A stretch of DNA of 64,000 bases, taken from Gemmata sp051859125. GTDB lineage: Bacteria; Planctomycetota; Planctomycetia; Gemmatales; Gemmataceae. The notes beneath the pieces are model-generated. The model was given only the letters and a program-made list of their open reading frames with translations, made no database searches and was not told the origin of the DNA. The translations under genes and the position numbers were made by a program. Where the stretch lies: contig NZ_JBHYGG010000024.1 in NCBI RefSeq assembly GCF_051859125.1, positions 16,083 through 80,082 of the forward strand, read 5' to 3'. Shown one piece after another: positions 54,304-62,299 of this stretch (position 1 is its first letter; each line of letters opens with the position of its first letter).

Positions 54304-54321
54304 GGCTCAGATCTGTGAGCG
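54304..54321 (+). repeat. Palindromic boundary element, copy 12
   Basis: GGCTCAGA-TC-TGTGAGCG lies exactly between the truncated paralogue copy (ends about 54293) and the truncated HNH copy (starts about 54323). No clear leader. Confidence 0.6.
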
Positions 54322-54322
54322 T

Positions 54323-54490
54323 GACGGGGGTCCGTCTGCGAGCGGAGCACGCCCGCGAGATCCTGCACCTCTACCGCACGACCTGCCCCGACCGCCCCGC
54401 GCTGATGCGGCGGTTCGGCGTCTCCTGGTCCAGCATCAACCGAAGCGTCACGGGCTCTACGTGTGGCCGCGCCCCGGCCGCGAGAGACAC
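54323..54490 (+). pseudogene. Truncated 3' end of the HNH endonuclease gene
   Basis: EHAREILHLYRTTCPDRPAL and RRFGVSWSSINRSVTGSTC GR correspond to the C-terminal helix-turn-helix of the HNH gene at 42553-43071, followed by the same flank (GAGACACCCCGCC). The nuclease part is absent. Confidence 0.7.
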
Positions 54491-54698
54491 CCCGCCTGCG
54501 CGAGCCCTCGTAGCCCGGAACGCCAGGCGCGAGTGTGTGGTGATCCGGACGGGTTAAACGACCCGGCCGGTCCATTCGCGAGAAATCTAACACCGCAAAG
54601 CCAAAATCGTTAAATCTTGATCAACTGGCAGCCCGATCCCTACGGGCTGTACCTATACTGCACGTTCACCGATATTGTCGGTCCAGAAGGGTCTTCGG

Positions 54699-55691
54699 AT
54701 GCGATCCTCGGTCAAATCACAGCCCATCGTTTCCGGTCCAAGGGCGGAGTATCTCCCATCCGGTCTCGGGGACCTTTCCAACAACCAGACGGCTCTCCCC
54801 CGTATCGCGAAGGACGAGAAGCTCACCGACCAGATCGACGGGATCGTATCGCGACTCCCAACCACGCACCATCTGCACTTGGGCGACGCCCGCGAGATGC
54901 CCGAACTGAAATCTGAGAGCGTCCACCTGGTCGTCACGTCGCCGCCCTACTGGACGCTAAAGGAGTACAACAAGTCCCCTGGTCAGATGGGATACATCAA
55001 GGAGTACGAGAACTTCCTCAATGAACTCGACAGCGTTTGGAAGCGGTGCTTCGACGCGCTGGTGCCCGGCGGCCGGGTTATCTGTGTAGTCGGCGACGTT
55101 TGCCTGTCACGCCGGAAGAACAAAGGCCGGCACACAGTCGTCCCGCTTCACGCGTCCATCCAGGAGCGGTGCCGGGCCATCGGGTACGACAATCTCACCC
55201 CGATTATCTGGCACAAGATTTCGAACGCCCAGCACGAAGCAGAAGGGAACGGGGCCCCATTCCTCGGCAAGCCGTATGAGCCGAACTCTGTCATCAAGAA
55301 CGACATCGAGTTCATCCTCATGCAGCGGAAACCGGGCGGTTACCGGGCACCGGACCTTGCCACCCGCATACTGAGCATTATCCCGGCCAAGTGCCACGGG
55401 GAGTGGTTCCAGCAGATCTGGTACGGGCTGACCGGGGCGTCGACCAAGCATCACCCGGCACCGTACCCGCTCGAACTGGCCGCTCGCCTCGTCCGGATGT
55501 TCTCATTCGTCGGCGACACTGTGCTCGACCCGTTTAGCGGGACCGGCACCACCACCCTCGCCGCCGCCAACTGCGGCCGGAACAGCGTCGGGTACGAGAT
55601 CGACCCGGACTACCTGAAGCTCGCCGAGAAGCGGATCCGATCGAAAACATCCTCGCAGTCCTCGATGCTGAACCTTACGGTGCACGGGTAG
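54699..55691 (+). CDS. DNA methyltransferase (N4-cytosine / N6-adenine type)
   Basis: 330 residues. Motif IV TSPPYW is at 80-85, and the AdoMet-binding motif LDPFSGTGTTTLAA is near 276-289. Motif order IV before I, with the target recognition region between them, is the beta arrangement common to N4-cytosine enzymes. SPPY rather than DPPY favours N4-cytosine, but N6-adenine is possible. It would protect host sites in a restriction-modification pair. Start ATG 54699 with AAGGG seven bases upstream. The gene at 55774-56415, convergent and 82 bases away, is the likely endonuclease. Confidence 0.92.
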   Translation: MRSSVKSQPIVSGPRAEYLPSGLGDLSNNQTALPRIAKDEKLTDQIDGIVSRLPTTHHLHLGDAREMPELKSESVHLVVTSPPYWTLKEYNKSPGQMGYIKEYENFLNELDSVWKRCFDALVPGGRVICVVGDVCLSRRKNKGRHTVVPLHASIQERCRAIGYDNLTPIIWHKISNAQHEAEGNGAPFLGKPYEPNSVIKNDIEFILMQRKPGGYRAPDLATRILSIIPAKCHGEWFQQIWYGLTGASTKHHPAPYPLELAARLVRMFSFVGDTVLDPFSGTGTTTLAAANCGRNSVGYEIDPDYLKLAEKRIRSKTSSQSSMLNLTVHG

Positions 55692-55773
55692 GCGGCCACC
55701 CGGAGGGGGACGCGGCTGGTATTGAAGTCTGAGGTGGAGGTACCGATCCGGGGATCATTGAGCAAAGGTCGGG

Positions 55774-56415
55774 TCACGTTCCCGGGGCAGGGGTGGCGGG
55801 CGGTACGAATGGAACCGCGGGCTCCCGCCGCCGGAGTTCGGCCAGAAGTGCGGAGACGAACGACACGCCCTTCGACTCAGTGCTTTGCAGATCGACGACC
55901 CGGTCTCCGACCGGCCTCGCGGTGTCGAACCGGATGAACCAGAAGCCCTCGATCAGGCCCTGGTTCCAGAGCGGGGCCTTACGGATGGCAATGGTCCGGA
56001 TTGCTTCCTCCAAGAACTGCGACCACGACCGCCCGTCCTCCTTCCGAAGGCCGTCCTCGTCGACGTTGAACAGCATCACGTAGCCCGTGACGAGCTCCGG
56101 AGACATCTGCTGGGCGTTTGCCACCTCGCCCATCAGGTCGTCGATCCGGTTCGGGACGGTCCCACTAGCGTTCGCCCAGATGGACTTCAGGGACACGAGG
56201 AGGCGCGGCTTCCCGGCAAAGTCGTACGCAACGTCCCAGTCTTTCCGCCTAGCCAGACCGGGAATCCGGAGTTCGGCCGTGCTCCCGCCCCTGGTATCAG
56301 GGAGTCCGAGGGCGGCAAATAGCCGGACGAGATAATCCGCGAGGGGTTGGAGCCGGTTAGAGTTGTTCTTGTGCTTCCCGACAATCTCGTCGATTGCTCT
56401 CTCGATGTCATGCAT
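55774..56415 (-). CDS. Putative type II restriction endonuclease
   Basis: 213 residues. The segment ELRIPGLARRKDWDVAYDFAGKP then RLLVSLKSIWAN fits a PD-(D/E)xK-type core: Asp near 59-61 and S-L-K at 75-77, as in enzymes where Ser or Gln replaces the second acid. Later GLIEGFWFIRFD and VVDLQSTESKGVSF are also nuclease-like. No specific family is recognised. Position opposite the methyltransferase gene is the main support for a restriction role; a companion of another kind is possible. Start ATG 56415. Confidence 0.65.
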   Translation of the reverse strand: MHDIERAIDEIVGKHKNNSNRLQPLADYLVRLFAALGLPDTRGGSTAELRIPGLARRKDWDVAYDFAGKPRLLVSLKSIWANASGTVPNRIDDLMGEVANAQQMSPELVTGYVMLFNVDEDGLRKEDGRSWSQFLEEAIRTIAIRKAPLWNQGLIEGFWFIRFDTARPVGDRVVDLQSTESKGVSFVSALLAELRRREPAVPFVPPATPAPGT

Positions 56416-56682
56416 CCCGATGCCCAGGGGCTAGCGTTCACCCACGCCAGGGGGCGGGGCTTTAAGGTCCAGTCGGGGTATGATCGGGCGCCGCGGCCTC
56501 AGCGCCAAGGTGGGGGCTCAGCCAACCGGATTAAACGTCAAACACGGCATTCCGGCCCTGTCCCGTTCTTTACACCCGCACGAAGGACGCGCTCCTACGT
56601 TGTCCTGCTGGTAGAATTGCCTTCATTCGAGACGCTAGAACGCTTGTGAGCTCGCTGCGTGGCCGCGGGCGGAGGAGCAGGC

Positions 56683-57813
56683 ATGGCGGACACAGGCAAC
56701 AGGCACCGCGATATCGAGGAGTCCGAAGAGCAGCTCGACCAGGAGCCGGACGCCCCCGTTCAGTTTTGGGAGGCGAAGCAGCGTGAGTTGGTGACCAGCA
56801 TGGTCGACTACAACCTCGCGACGCTCACCGACTTGATCACCACCAAGGCGATCGACCTCAATCCCCGTTACCAGCGCCGTTTTCGGTGGGACGGGGCCCG
56901 CCAGTCGAAGTTGATCGAGTCGTTCTTGATGAACGTACCAGTCCCGCCGATCTTCCTGAACGAGGACAAATACGGCAAGTACTCGGTCATCGACGGGAAG
57001 CAGCGGCTGATGGCCATCTGGTCCTTCATGCGGGGGCGACTCGAGCTTACCGGCCTAGAGATCTTCGGGGACTGCAACGGGCAGTCCTTTGACGACCTTC
57101 ACCCGGATCTGCAGTCTGTTATCAAGTTGCGGCCGACGCTCCGGGCAATCATCATCCTCCGTCAGTCCGACCCCGACGTGAAGCTGGAGGTTTTCCAACG
57201 GTTGAACACGGGCGGGGTGAAGTTGAACGCCCAGGAGATCCGCAACAGCGCTTACCCTGGCCCCCTGAACGACAAGATACTGGACCTCTCCGAGCTCCCT
57301 GCCTTCCACAAACTTCTCGGCATCAAGCGTAAGGAGGAGTCTGTCATCTACCAGGAAATGCGGGACGCCGAGTTGGTTCTGCGGTACTTCACGTTCATGG
57401 ACTCCTGGGAAACGTTCTCAAGCCGCGTCAGGAGCTGCCTGGACCACTTCCTGCTCGACAACCAGCGAATGGCGAAGAAGAAGATCGAGCAGTTGGAGGC
57501 GGAATTCCTCAACGCGATCGAGGCCGTCGAGGCGGCCTTCGGCGAGTACGCATTCCGCCGCTATCTGCCTGGGAAGGACCAGTGGCGCCGTCAGGTGCTC
57601 GCTGCTCTGTATGATGCCCAGATGCTCGCCTGCCACGGGCTTGACCCCGACGACCTCCGGCCGCGCCGCTCGAAAATTATCACACGGATGAAGCGGCTGT
57701 TCAATGACGCCAGCTTCCAGTCAGCCATTTCCGCCGGGACGAACACCCCGACCTTGTTTCAGTACAGGGTACGGATGATGAAGGAACTGATCACCACGGT
57801 GATTTCGGAGTAA
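56683..57813 (+). CDS. DUF262 (GmrSD/ParB-like) protein
   Basis: 376 residues. The DUF262 core reads TLTDLITTKAIDLNPRYQRRFRWDGARQSKLIESFLMN, then the signature SVIDGKQRL (101-109) and VFQRLNTGG. DUF262 is the N-terminal domain of the GmrSD modification-dependent restriction system, where it has a nucleotide-dependent ParB/Srx-like fold, and it occurs in other defence genes. No GmrD/DUF1524 HNH domain is present here. ATG 56683 has GGAGG eight bases upstream. The HEPN gene begins 5 bases after its stop, so the two probably act together. Confidence 0.9.
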   Translation: MADTGNRHRDIEESEEQLDQEPDAPVQFWEAKQRELVTSMVDYNLATLTDLITTKAIDLNPRYQRRFRWDGARQSKLIESFLMNVPVPPIFLNEDKYGKYSVIDGKQRLMAIWSFMRGRLELTGLEIFGDCNGQSFDDLHPDLQSVIKLRPTLRAIIILRQSDPDVKLEVFQRLNTGGVKLNAQEIRNSAYPGPLNDKILDLSELPAFHKLLGIKRKEESVIYQEMRDAELVLRYFTFMDSWETFSSRVRSCLDHFLLDNQRMAKKKIEQLEAEFLNAIEAVEAAFGEYAFRRYLPGKDQWRRQVLAALYDAQMLACHGLDPDDLRPRRSKIITRMKRLFNDASFQSAISAGTNTPTLFQYRVRMMKELITTVISE

Positions 57814-57818
57814 CGCCC

Positions 57819-58535
57819 ATGGCAAAGGCCAAGCCGAAGTCCCGCGCTTTGACCGACTTTGAGTCGTCGATCGCGTCCGCCGAGGAGTTGCTGATCATAG
57901 AGCGTACCGTCCCCAACCCGCCAAGGAAAGCCGACCAGACGAAGGTGAGCGGTCTCCGTGGCGGTGCTGCTGTGCTCATGGTCGCCAGCTTCGAGGCATT
58001 CCTTAAGGCGACGGTCATCGAGCACCTGACCGAGCTGACGGTGCACCCGCCCCCCGTCCCTTTCGCGTCGCTGCCGTCGAACATGCGGGTCAACAGTGTG
58101 TACCTCTTGCTCGAAACAGCGATGAAGGGGCACCCGCATCAGCCGAAGAAAGATCGGGCTGATCGCCTGCTGGACATAAAGGCCGCGTGCACGATCGTCA
58201 CCGCCGAGAAGATCGACCCTCAGGTCCTTTGCTCAACCAAGAGTAACCCGTCGGCTAGCACCGTGACGGAGTTGTTCAACGGGCTAGGGGTGAAAGACGT
58301 GCTCAATGCCGTACATGCTCGGTTCATGACCAAGTGGGGGAAGCCCGAGGCGGCCACGTTCATCCGGGACAAACTTGACGAGATCGTGCAACGACGGCAC
58401 CGGGTCGCCCACACAGGGCAAGCACTCGACATCACCCGGCAACAGCTCAACGAATCGGTGAAGTTCCTGACGGTGCTCGCCGCTGTGCTGGACCGCCACC
58501 TCAGAGCTCACGTCGACTCCCTCTACCCGCCGTGA
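57819..58535 (+). CDS. HEPN-domain protein (RiboL-PSP/MAE_28990-like)
   Basis: 238 residues, mostly helical. GGAAVLMVASFEAFLKATVIEHL is the first helix pair of the HEPN fold and ATFIRDKLDEIVQRRHRVAHTG holds the conserved Rx4H (Arg193, His198) of HEPN ribonucleases. HEPN proteins cut RNA in toxin and defence systems. It starts five bases after the DUF262 gene, forming a two-gene unit with it. That pairing is known in defence contexts; target and trigger here are not known. Confidence 0.85.
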   Translation: MAKAKPKSRALTDFESSIASAEELLIIERTVPNPPRKADQTKVSGLRGGAAVLMVASFEAFLKATVIEHLTELTVHPPPVPFASLPSNMRVNSVYLLLETAMKGHPHQPKKDRADRLLDIKAACTIVTAEKIDPQVLCSTKSNPSASTVTELFNGLGVKDVLNAVHARFMTKWGKPEAATFIRDKLDEIVQRRHRVAHTGQALDITRQQLNESVKFLTVLAAVLDRHLRAHVDSLYPP

Positions 58536-58563
58536 GCCCGCCCATCACGTCTGGAGGCTTGCG

Positions 58564-58620
58564 ATGACAGCGGACACCATTCTGGCCATCGACCCGGGGC
58601 GACACAAGAGGGGGCGCGTC
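58564..58620 (+). pseudogene. IS110-type transposase 5' fragment
   Basis: MTADTILAIDPGRHKRGRV, the N-terminal strand and first Asp of IS110-group DEDD transposases; no further homology follows. It matches the fragment at 44826-44890 and is likewise just before a boundary element (copy 13). Confidence 0.55.
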
Positions 58621-58646
58621 ACACCCGGTAGCAGGCGCCCCCTTGG

Positions 58647-58688
58647 TCTCCGGCGGTGAGCAGCTGATGGGCTCAGATCTCTGAGCCC
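58647..58688 (+). repeat. Palindromic boundary element, copy 13
   Basis: Leader TCTCCGGCGGT (58647-58657), 11 bases, then a perfect 9-bp stem GGGCTCAGA-TC-TCTGAGCCC (58669-58688). Confidence 0.8.
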
Positions 58689-58728
58689 GACCGTGAGGGC
58701 GCATTCGAGTGCCACGGCCGGCTCTCTC

Positions 58729-58960
58729 ACAATTCGTCGACGGTGACCGGACCGAACACCGAGCCCGGCGCCGCCACCACCTCCCCGAGCAGGGCCCGCC
58801 CTTACCCCCCTGCAGTAGTCGCAGAAGTACAGCCCGCCCGGCTCGGCCTGCAGGGTAGCCTGCGGGTTCTTGCCCGCGGACGTTCCGACCCACAGGTCGA
58901 ACCCGGGCTGCGGCGGGGTGGCCGCCCGGATCGTGGGCGGCGAACCGCAGACTTGTACTC
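58729..58960 (-). pseudogene. Broken gene fragment, hypothetical
   Basis: On the minus strand PGFDLWVGTSAGKNPQATLQ, then AEPGGLYFCDYCRG, reads like protein. The C-terminal end VFGPVTVDEL with a stop at 58729 is in another frame. At least one frameshift separates the pieces. No family is recognised. It lies between boundary element 13 and the next gene. Confidence 0.35.
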
Positions 58961-58974
58961 GATCCCCGTGGCCT

Positions 58975-59358
58975 TCACCGAAGGTGGTACTGGTAGAAGA
59001 CCCAGGACAACGCGGCCGGGTACGCCGCCGCGGGGAACCCCGGGCAGCGGTCCCGCGCCTCGCCGGCCCAGTCGTGGACCGCCGGGAACCGCGCGGCCCG
59101 CACGTCCGTCCGTCGCAGGAGCGACCGGGCATCCCGCGACACTAACTCGACGGCGACGTCGAACAGGGCCAGCCCCTTTTGCAGTGCGCTCGCGTGCTGC
59201 CGGTCGGTGAACCCCGGCCGCCGGCGCAGGGCCGCACGAGCCCTCACCTCAGACCCGTACCCACCGTGCGTCCGGAAGTACCAGGCGACTTCCCAGGCGG
59301 CGTCGAGCAACTCCCCCGGTGTGCATCGGACCGAGTCTCCCCGATGGGCCGCTCGCAC
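58975..59358 (-). CDS. Hypothetical soluble protein
   Basis: 127 residues, not recognised. It reads CTPGELLDAAWEVAWYFRTHGGYGSEVRARAAL, FTDRQHASALQKGLALFDVAVELVSRD and DRCPGFPAAAYPAALSWVFYQYHLR. It is a helical protein with many aromatic residues and balanced composition. Start is probably the GTG at 59358 without a clear ribosome site. It occupies an interval between boundary elements 13 and 14. Confidence 0.55.
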   Translation of the reverse strand: MRAAHRGDSVRCTPGELLDAAWEVAWYFRTHGGYGSEVRARAALRRRPGFTDRQHASALQKGLALFDVAVELVSRDARSLLRRTDVRAARFPAVHDWAGEARDRCPGFPAAAYPAALSWVFYQYHLR

Positions 59359-59384
59359 GCAAACGGGGTGAGCGTGGGTCTGTG

Positions 59385-59527
59385 GACCGTCGGAGGAAAG
59401 ACCGAACTACAGCAGGGCTTCCCCCCGAGTCCAACCTGCCAGCCTCCCCGCCCTGCGGCAGAGCGACGTGGACGACACGTCGGCCGCTCCGGTAGCTCGC
59501 GCAGCCGGGCGCCGGGTTGACCAAAAG
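59385..59527. repeat. Repeat B, copy 2
   Basis: Matches 47745-47896: GGACCGTCGGAGGAAAGA, GGGCTTCCCCC, GACGTGGACGACACG, GGTAGCTCG and TTGACCAA in the same order and spacing. Confidence 0.6.
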
Positions 59528-59624
59528 CGTCCGGCGTTTGTCGCGCGCACGTCGGGTCGGCGTCGGGCGGGAGGGGCGCCGACAGCGTCTCGGGTACTGT
59601 ACCCCTGGCAGCCGCACTCCCGGG

Positions 59625-59677
59625 TCTCCGACGGCCCTGGTGGGCGGGCTCAGAGATCTGAGCCCGCCCACCAGGGC
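59625..59677 (+). repeat. Palindromic boundary element, copy 14 (longest stem)
   Basis: Leader TCTCCGACGGCC (59625-59636) runs directly into a perfect 21-bp stem, arms 59634-59654 and 59657-59677, loop GA. The inner part is GGGCTCAGA-GA-TCTGAGCCC. It is the best-formed copy. Confidence 0.88.
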
Positions 59678-59918
59678 GTCTGCGTGGAAACCGCGCATCG
59701 TCATGCTTCAGGTCGGGCGGTCAGCCCGACTCAGGATCCCCGTCGTTGGTCGAGTCGGTTCGCCACGGGAGCGAGTCGGGGTCTTGTGCGTATCCCGCGA
59801 CGAGGCCCGGCGCGCCGGCCAGAGACTCGATCTGCTCTGCGACCCACGCCTGGACGGCCGGGCACCCCGCGATGTTCAGGTGTTGCAACCCCCGCCCGGG
59901 GGCCCCGCGGATCGCGGG

Positions 59919-59939
59919 TTGACAACATGCCACTTGGTT
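59919..59939 (+). repeat. Short dispersed repeat, copy 3 of 3
   Basis: GACAACATGCCACTTGGTT, preceded by GCGGATCGCGGG as copy 1 is preceded by GCGGATCGGGG. It lies about 40 bases before the stop of the discoidin-domain gene. Confidence 0.5.
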
Positions 59940-59975
59940 CGTCGATGCTTGCAAGCGCATCGGCATGAGCAATTC

Positions 59976-61103
59976 TCACATGTTGGCCAGGTATGTCCGA
60001 CCATCCGCCGACAGTGCCGTATCGTCTACATTCAGTAACCGATGGTTTCCGCCGAAGTTATAAGACCAATGCACGGCTTCAACTATCCGATCATCCCCCT
60101 TGATGCCATGCATCTGCTTCATTAGCGCTGCTGTCACATCGTCTCCTCCTGAAACGCCGATCATTCCGAACGACCCCAACACCAGTCGCTTTGAACCATG
60201 TTGATCCGCCCACGCCGCGAGTGGCGCATAGACATTGGCGTAGGAATCCGGGTCTCCCGAGAAGTAGTGGAAGCGCAACTCGTCAACGGGGGCATGGCAG
60301 GCATCAAGAAACTTCTGGGCATAGTCGGTGAGTACCGACCCGTGGATGGAGTTGGCGAAGGTGAAACCGGCTGGAGACACCTTTGCGGAAGTACTTCCGC
60401 TCTTGATCGCCTCAACAAACCTCTCGTAGACGCGCGCGTATTCGTCTGCGGGCAGAAGAAGATCGGGCTCATCCCCGAAAAAGAACAGCGACGAGGGCAG
60501 TTGCAATGCTGCGTTCTTCGCAGCAGTTTCACTGAATGTCAAGGTGCGATGACCGGCCCTCGCGCCAGCCATCTGAAAATGGTAGTTGTTGAAATCGTCT
60601 GTACGCAGCTTGGTCGCAGTGACCAGCAACCCATCTGTATCGACTGTCTTGTCCAGCGAAATGAGCACACCGTCGGAACCGTCTTCGGGGTTATTTAGAG
60701 CCACTTCTCGGACCAATCGCCAGTCATTTGGCCCAGCAGAGTAATGGATCTGGATCTTCTGTGGGAACCCGTTGGCTTTGCCTCCGACACGGCGCGGCGT
60801 CAGTTCAAGGAAATTCACGCGCTGTTTGGAAAACCAGAACGCGAACCATTCAGCATGGTTCTCAGAGCTATGGCCTACGCTAGACCAAGCAGTTTTCTGG
60901 TTTTGGTCGATAATGTTTTTTGCGTCGAAACCAGGTCGGAACGAGACGGTGCTCGAAACACCCACCTCGTGTCCGGTGAAGAACGTTTCCAAATCGCCAA
61001 AACCGAGGTACTGGCGTCGCTGCTGGCTCGTGACCTCGAAGAACTGCAGACGGATCCCGAGGTCACTTGGAGCACCATGTGCCCATGCCGCAAACTTTGA
61101 CAT
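59976..61103 (-). CDS. F5/8 type C (discoidin)-like domain protein
   Basis: 375 residues. The segment VGVSSTVSFRPGFDAKNIID, TAWSSVGHSSENHAEWFAFWF and LTPRRVGGKANGFPQKIQIHYSA matches an F5/8 type C carbohydrate-binding module (about 45-170). The C-terminal half (LFFFGDEPDLLLPADEYARVYERFVEAI, FANSIHGSVLTDYAQKFLDAC) looks like part of a glycoside-hydrolase TIM barrel, perhaps GH39-like, but catalytic residues cannot be assigned. No signal peptide is visible. Base composition is clearly less GC-rich than its neighbours, suggesting transfer. ATG 61103 has AGAGGGA upstream; a GTG at 61187 is an alternative. Confidence 0.7.
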   Translation of the reverse strand: MSKFAAWAHGAPSDLGIRLQFFEVTSQQRRQYLGFGDLETFFTGHEVGVSSTVSFRPGFDAKNIIDQNQKTAWSSVGHSSENHAEWFAFWFSKQRVNFLELTPRRVGGKANGFPQKIQIHYSAGPNDWRLVREVALNNPEDGSDGVLISLDKTVDTDGLLVTATKLRTDDFNNYHFQMAGARAGHRTLTFSETAAKNAALQLPSSLFFFGDEPDLLLPADEYARVYERFVEAIKSGSTSAKVSPAGFTFANSIHGSVLTDYAQKFLDACHAPVDELRFHYFSGDPDSYANVYAPLAAWADQHGSKRLVLGSFGMIGVSGGDDVTAALMKQMHGIKGDDRIVEAVHWSYNFGGNHRLLNVDDTALSADGRTYLANM

Positions 61104-61340
61104 TGTCGGATTCCCTCTTGTGACAGAACTCGGAATTGGTTTATGCCCGATTTCCGTATTAGTTTGCTTCGGGAGCAATCGAGTCACTGTTTTACCGTCC
61201 CGCGATTCCCAACAGTAGAAGTCGATTCGATGAACAATTCAAGACGAATTTGAATATTTTGATTTTATTTATTAGCAGAACGATGGACATACGTGCTAGT
61301 TTGCCTCGGCAGGGGCGAGTCCGATGCGGCCCGGTCCAGC

Positions 61341-61518
61341 CTACTGCGGACTCCCCCTGCCCCGGCCCGAGATATGGGTGTAGACCATCCTCGTCTTTAC
61401 GCTGTGGTACCCCGGCAACTCCCTGTGCACCGTCCGGATGTCGTACCCGTCCTCCAGCAGGTGGGTCGCAAACGCGTGCCCCACCGTGTGCGGGGTCGCC
61501 GGGCGGGTGGCGGCAGTG
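61341..61518 (-). pseudogene. C-terminal remnant of an integron-type tyrosine recombinase
   Basis: On the minus strand the frame reads ATRPATPHTVGHAFATHLLE, DGYDIRTVHRELPGYHSVKT, RMVYTHISGRGRGSPQ, then stop at 61341. This is the box II to C-terminus of a tyrosine recombinase of the IntI type, normally HT.RHSFATHLLE.GYDIRTVQELLGH..V.TT.IYTHVLNRGG.G. The nucleophile Tyr is kept, but the catalytic Arg of RHSF is Gly and the His of LGH is Tyr, so it is dead as well as truncated. Upstream it abuts a paralogue remnant at about 61500. Confidence 0.75.
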
Positions 61519-61560
61519 GCTCAAGAGGTCGGCAATGTCGCACCGGAGAAGCGGCGAAGG
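61501..61560 (-). pseudogene. Scrap of the paralogue family
   Basis: LLRCDIADLLSHCRH on the minus strand matches the C(D/E)..DIL.HCRG segment of the family, then runs into the recombinase remnant. Confidence 0.5.
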
Positions 61561-61704
61561 GCCGGCTCGAACACTTGCTGGGGAGGTGCAAGCCGTAGAC
61601 CGTCGGAGGAGAGACCGACCGGCGGGTGGGCCGCACTCTCACTCGCAACGGTCGCAGGGCGTTACCGCCCTCGCGTCGTACCAGGTGGCGGGGCAACACC
61701 TCGG

Positions 61705-61745
61705 TCTCCGACGGTCCGTGCCTGGCCGGATCAGAGATCTGAGCC
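61705..61745 (+). repeat. Palindromic boundary element, copy 15
   Basis: Leader TCTCCGACGGTC (61705-61716) preceded by GGGCAACACCTCGG, 11 bases, then GGATCAGA-GA-TCTGAGCC (61728-61745). A reversed leader (GACCGTCGGAGGAGAGA) lies 110 bases to the left, near 61593. Confidence 0.78.
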
Positions 61746-61795
61746 CGCTCTCCGGAGAGCCGCGGCCGCGCCGGGCAACCCCCACTCACACGGGT

Positions 61796-62299
61796 TCAGA
61801 CCGTGCGGGCCATGTAGTGGGCCTGCGGACCGTACGACTTCCGGACCACCTCAGCCCCCGGCTCGCCGCGGGGTACGCGGGCAAACCCCGCCCGCTCCCA
61901 GTACCCCTCCGCGCCCGGCACCGCCACCAGCGCGACGGTCGCGAGGTGGCACCGCGCGGCGCGAGCGAGGGCCAACGCCACGAGCCGCCCCGCCACGCCC
62001 TTGCCGCGGGAGCCAGGGGCTACCGCGACGTCGTGGATGAAGTAGCAGTCGGGCTCGGCCGCCCGCTCGCCCAGGGGGGCATGCAAGCCGGGCGGGTCCG
62101 CGAAGCACGCGGGGTGCGAGAGCAGGTACCCGACCAGCCGCCCCTCGGCCTCGCACGCCCAGCAGCCGCCCGGGTCGCGGGCCAGCTTATCCGCGAGGAC
62201 CGCGACGTTCTCGCGGAAGGGCGGGCGGTACGCCACCTGCTGGATGGCGTCGACCGCCGCCAAGTCGCCCGGGGTCAGCTGCCGGATCGTTTCGGCCAT
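61796..62299 (-). CDS. GNAT family N-acetyltransferase
   Basis: 167 residues. The acetyl-CoA binding motif A reads YFIHDVAVAPGSRGKGVAGRLVALAL (R/Q-x-x-G-x-A), preceded by GRLVGYLLSHPACF and followed by ALVAVPGAEGYWERAGFARV, the usual GNAT motif B with a Y-W near the end. The N-terminus is MAETIRQLTPGDLAAVDAIQ. It would acetylate a small molecule or protein amine in the cytoplasm; the substrate is unknown. The stop is about 50 bases from boundary element 15. Confidence 0.9.
   Translation of the reverse strand: MAETIRQLTPGDLAAVDAIQQVAYRPPFRENVAVLADKLARDPGGCWACEAEGRLVGYLLSHPACFADPPGLHAPLGERAAEPDCYFIHDVAVAPGSRGKGVAGRLVALALARAARCHLATVALVAVPGAEGYWERAGFARVPRGEPGAEVVRKSYGPQAHYMARTV

Larger units (their letters stand above)
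59359..59975. other. Repeat-rich stretch
   Basis: Holds repeat B, boundary element 14 and the third short dispersed repeat. On the minus strand 59721-59900 reads HLNIAGCPAVQAWVAEQIES and LAGAPGLVAGYAQDPDSLPW to a stop at 59721, possibly the 3' end of a lost gene; support is weak. Confidence 0.5.
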
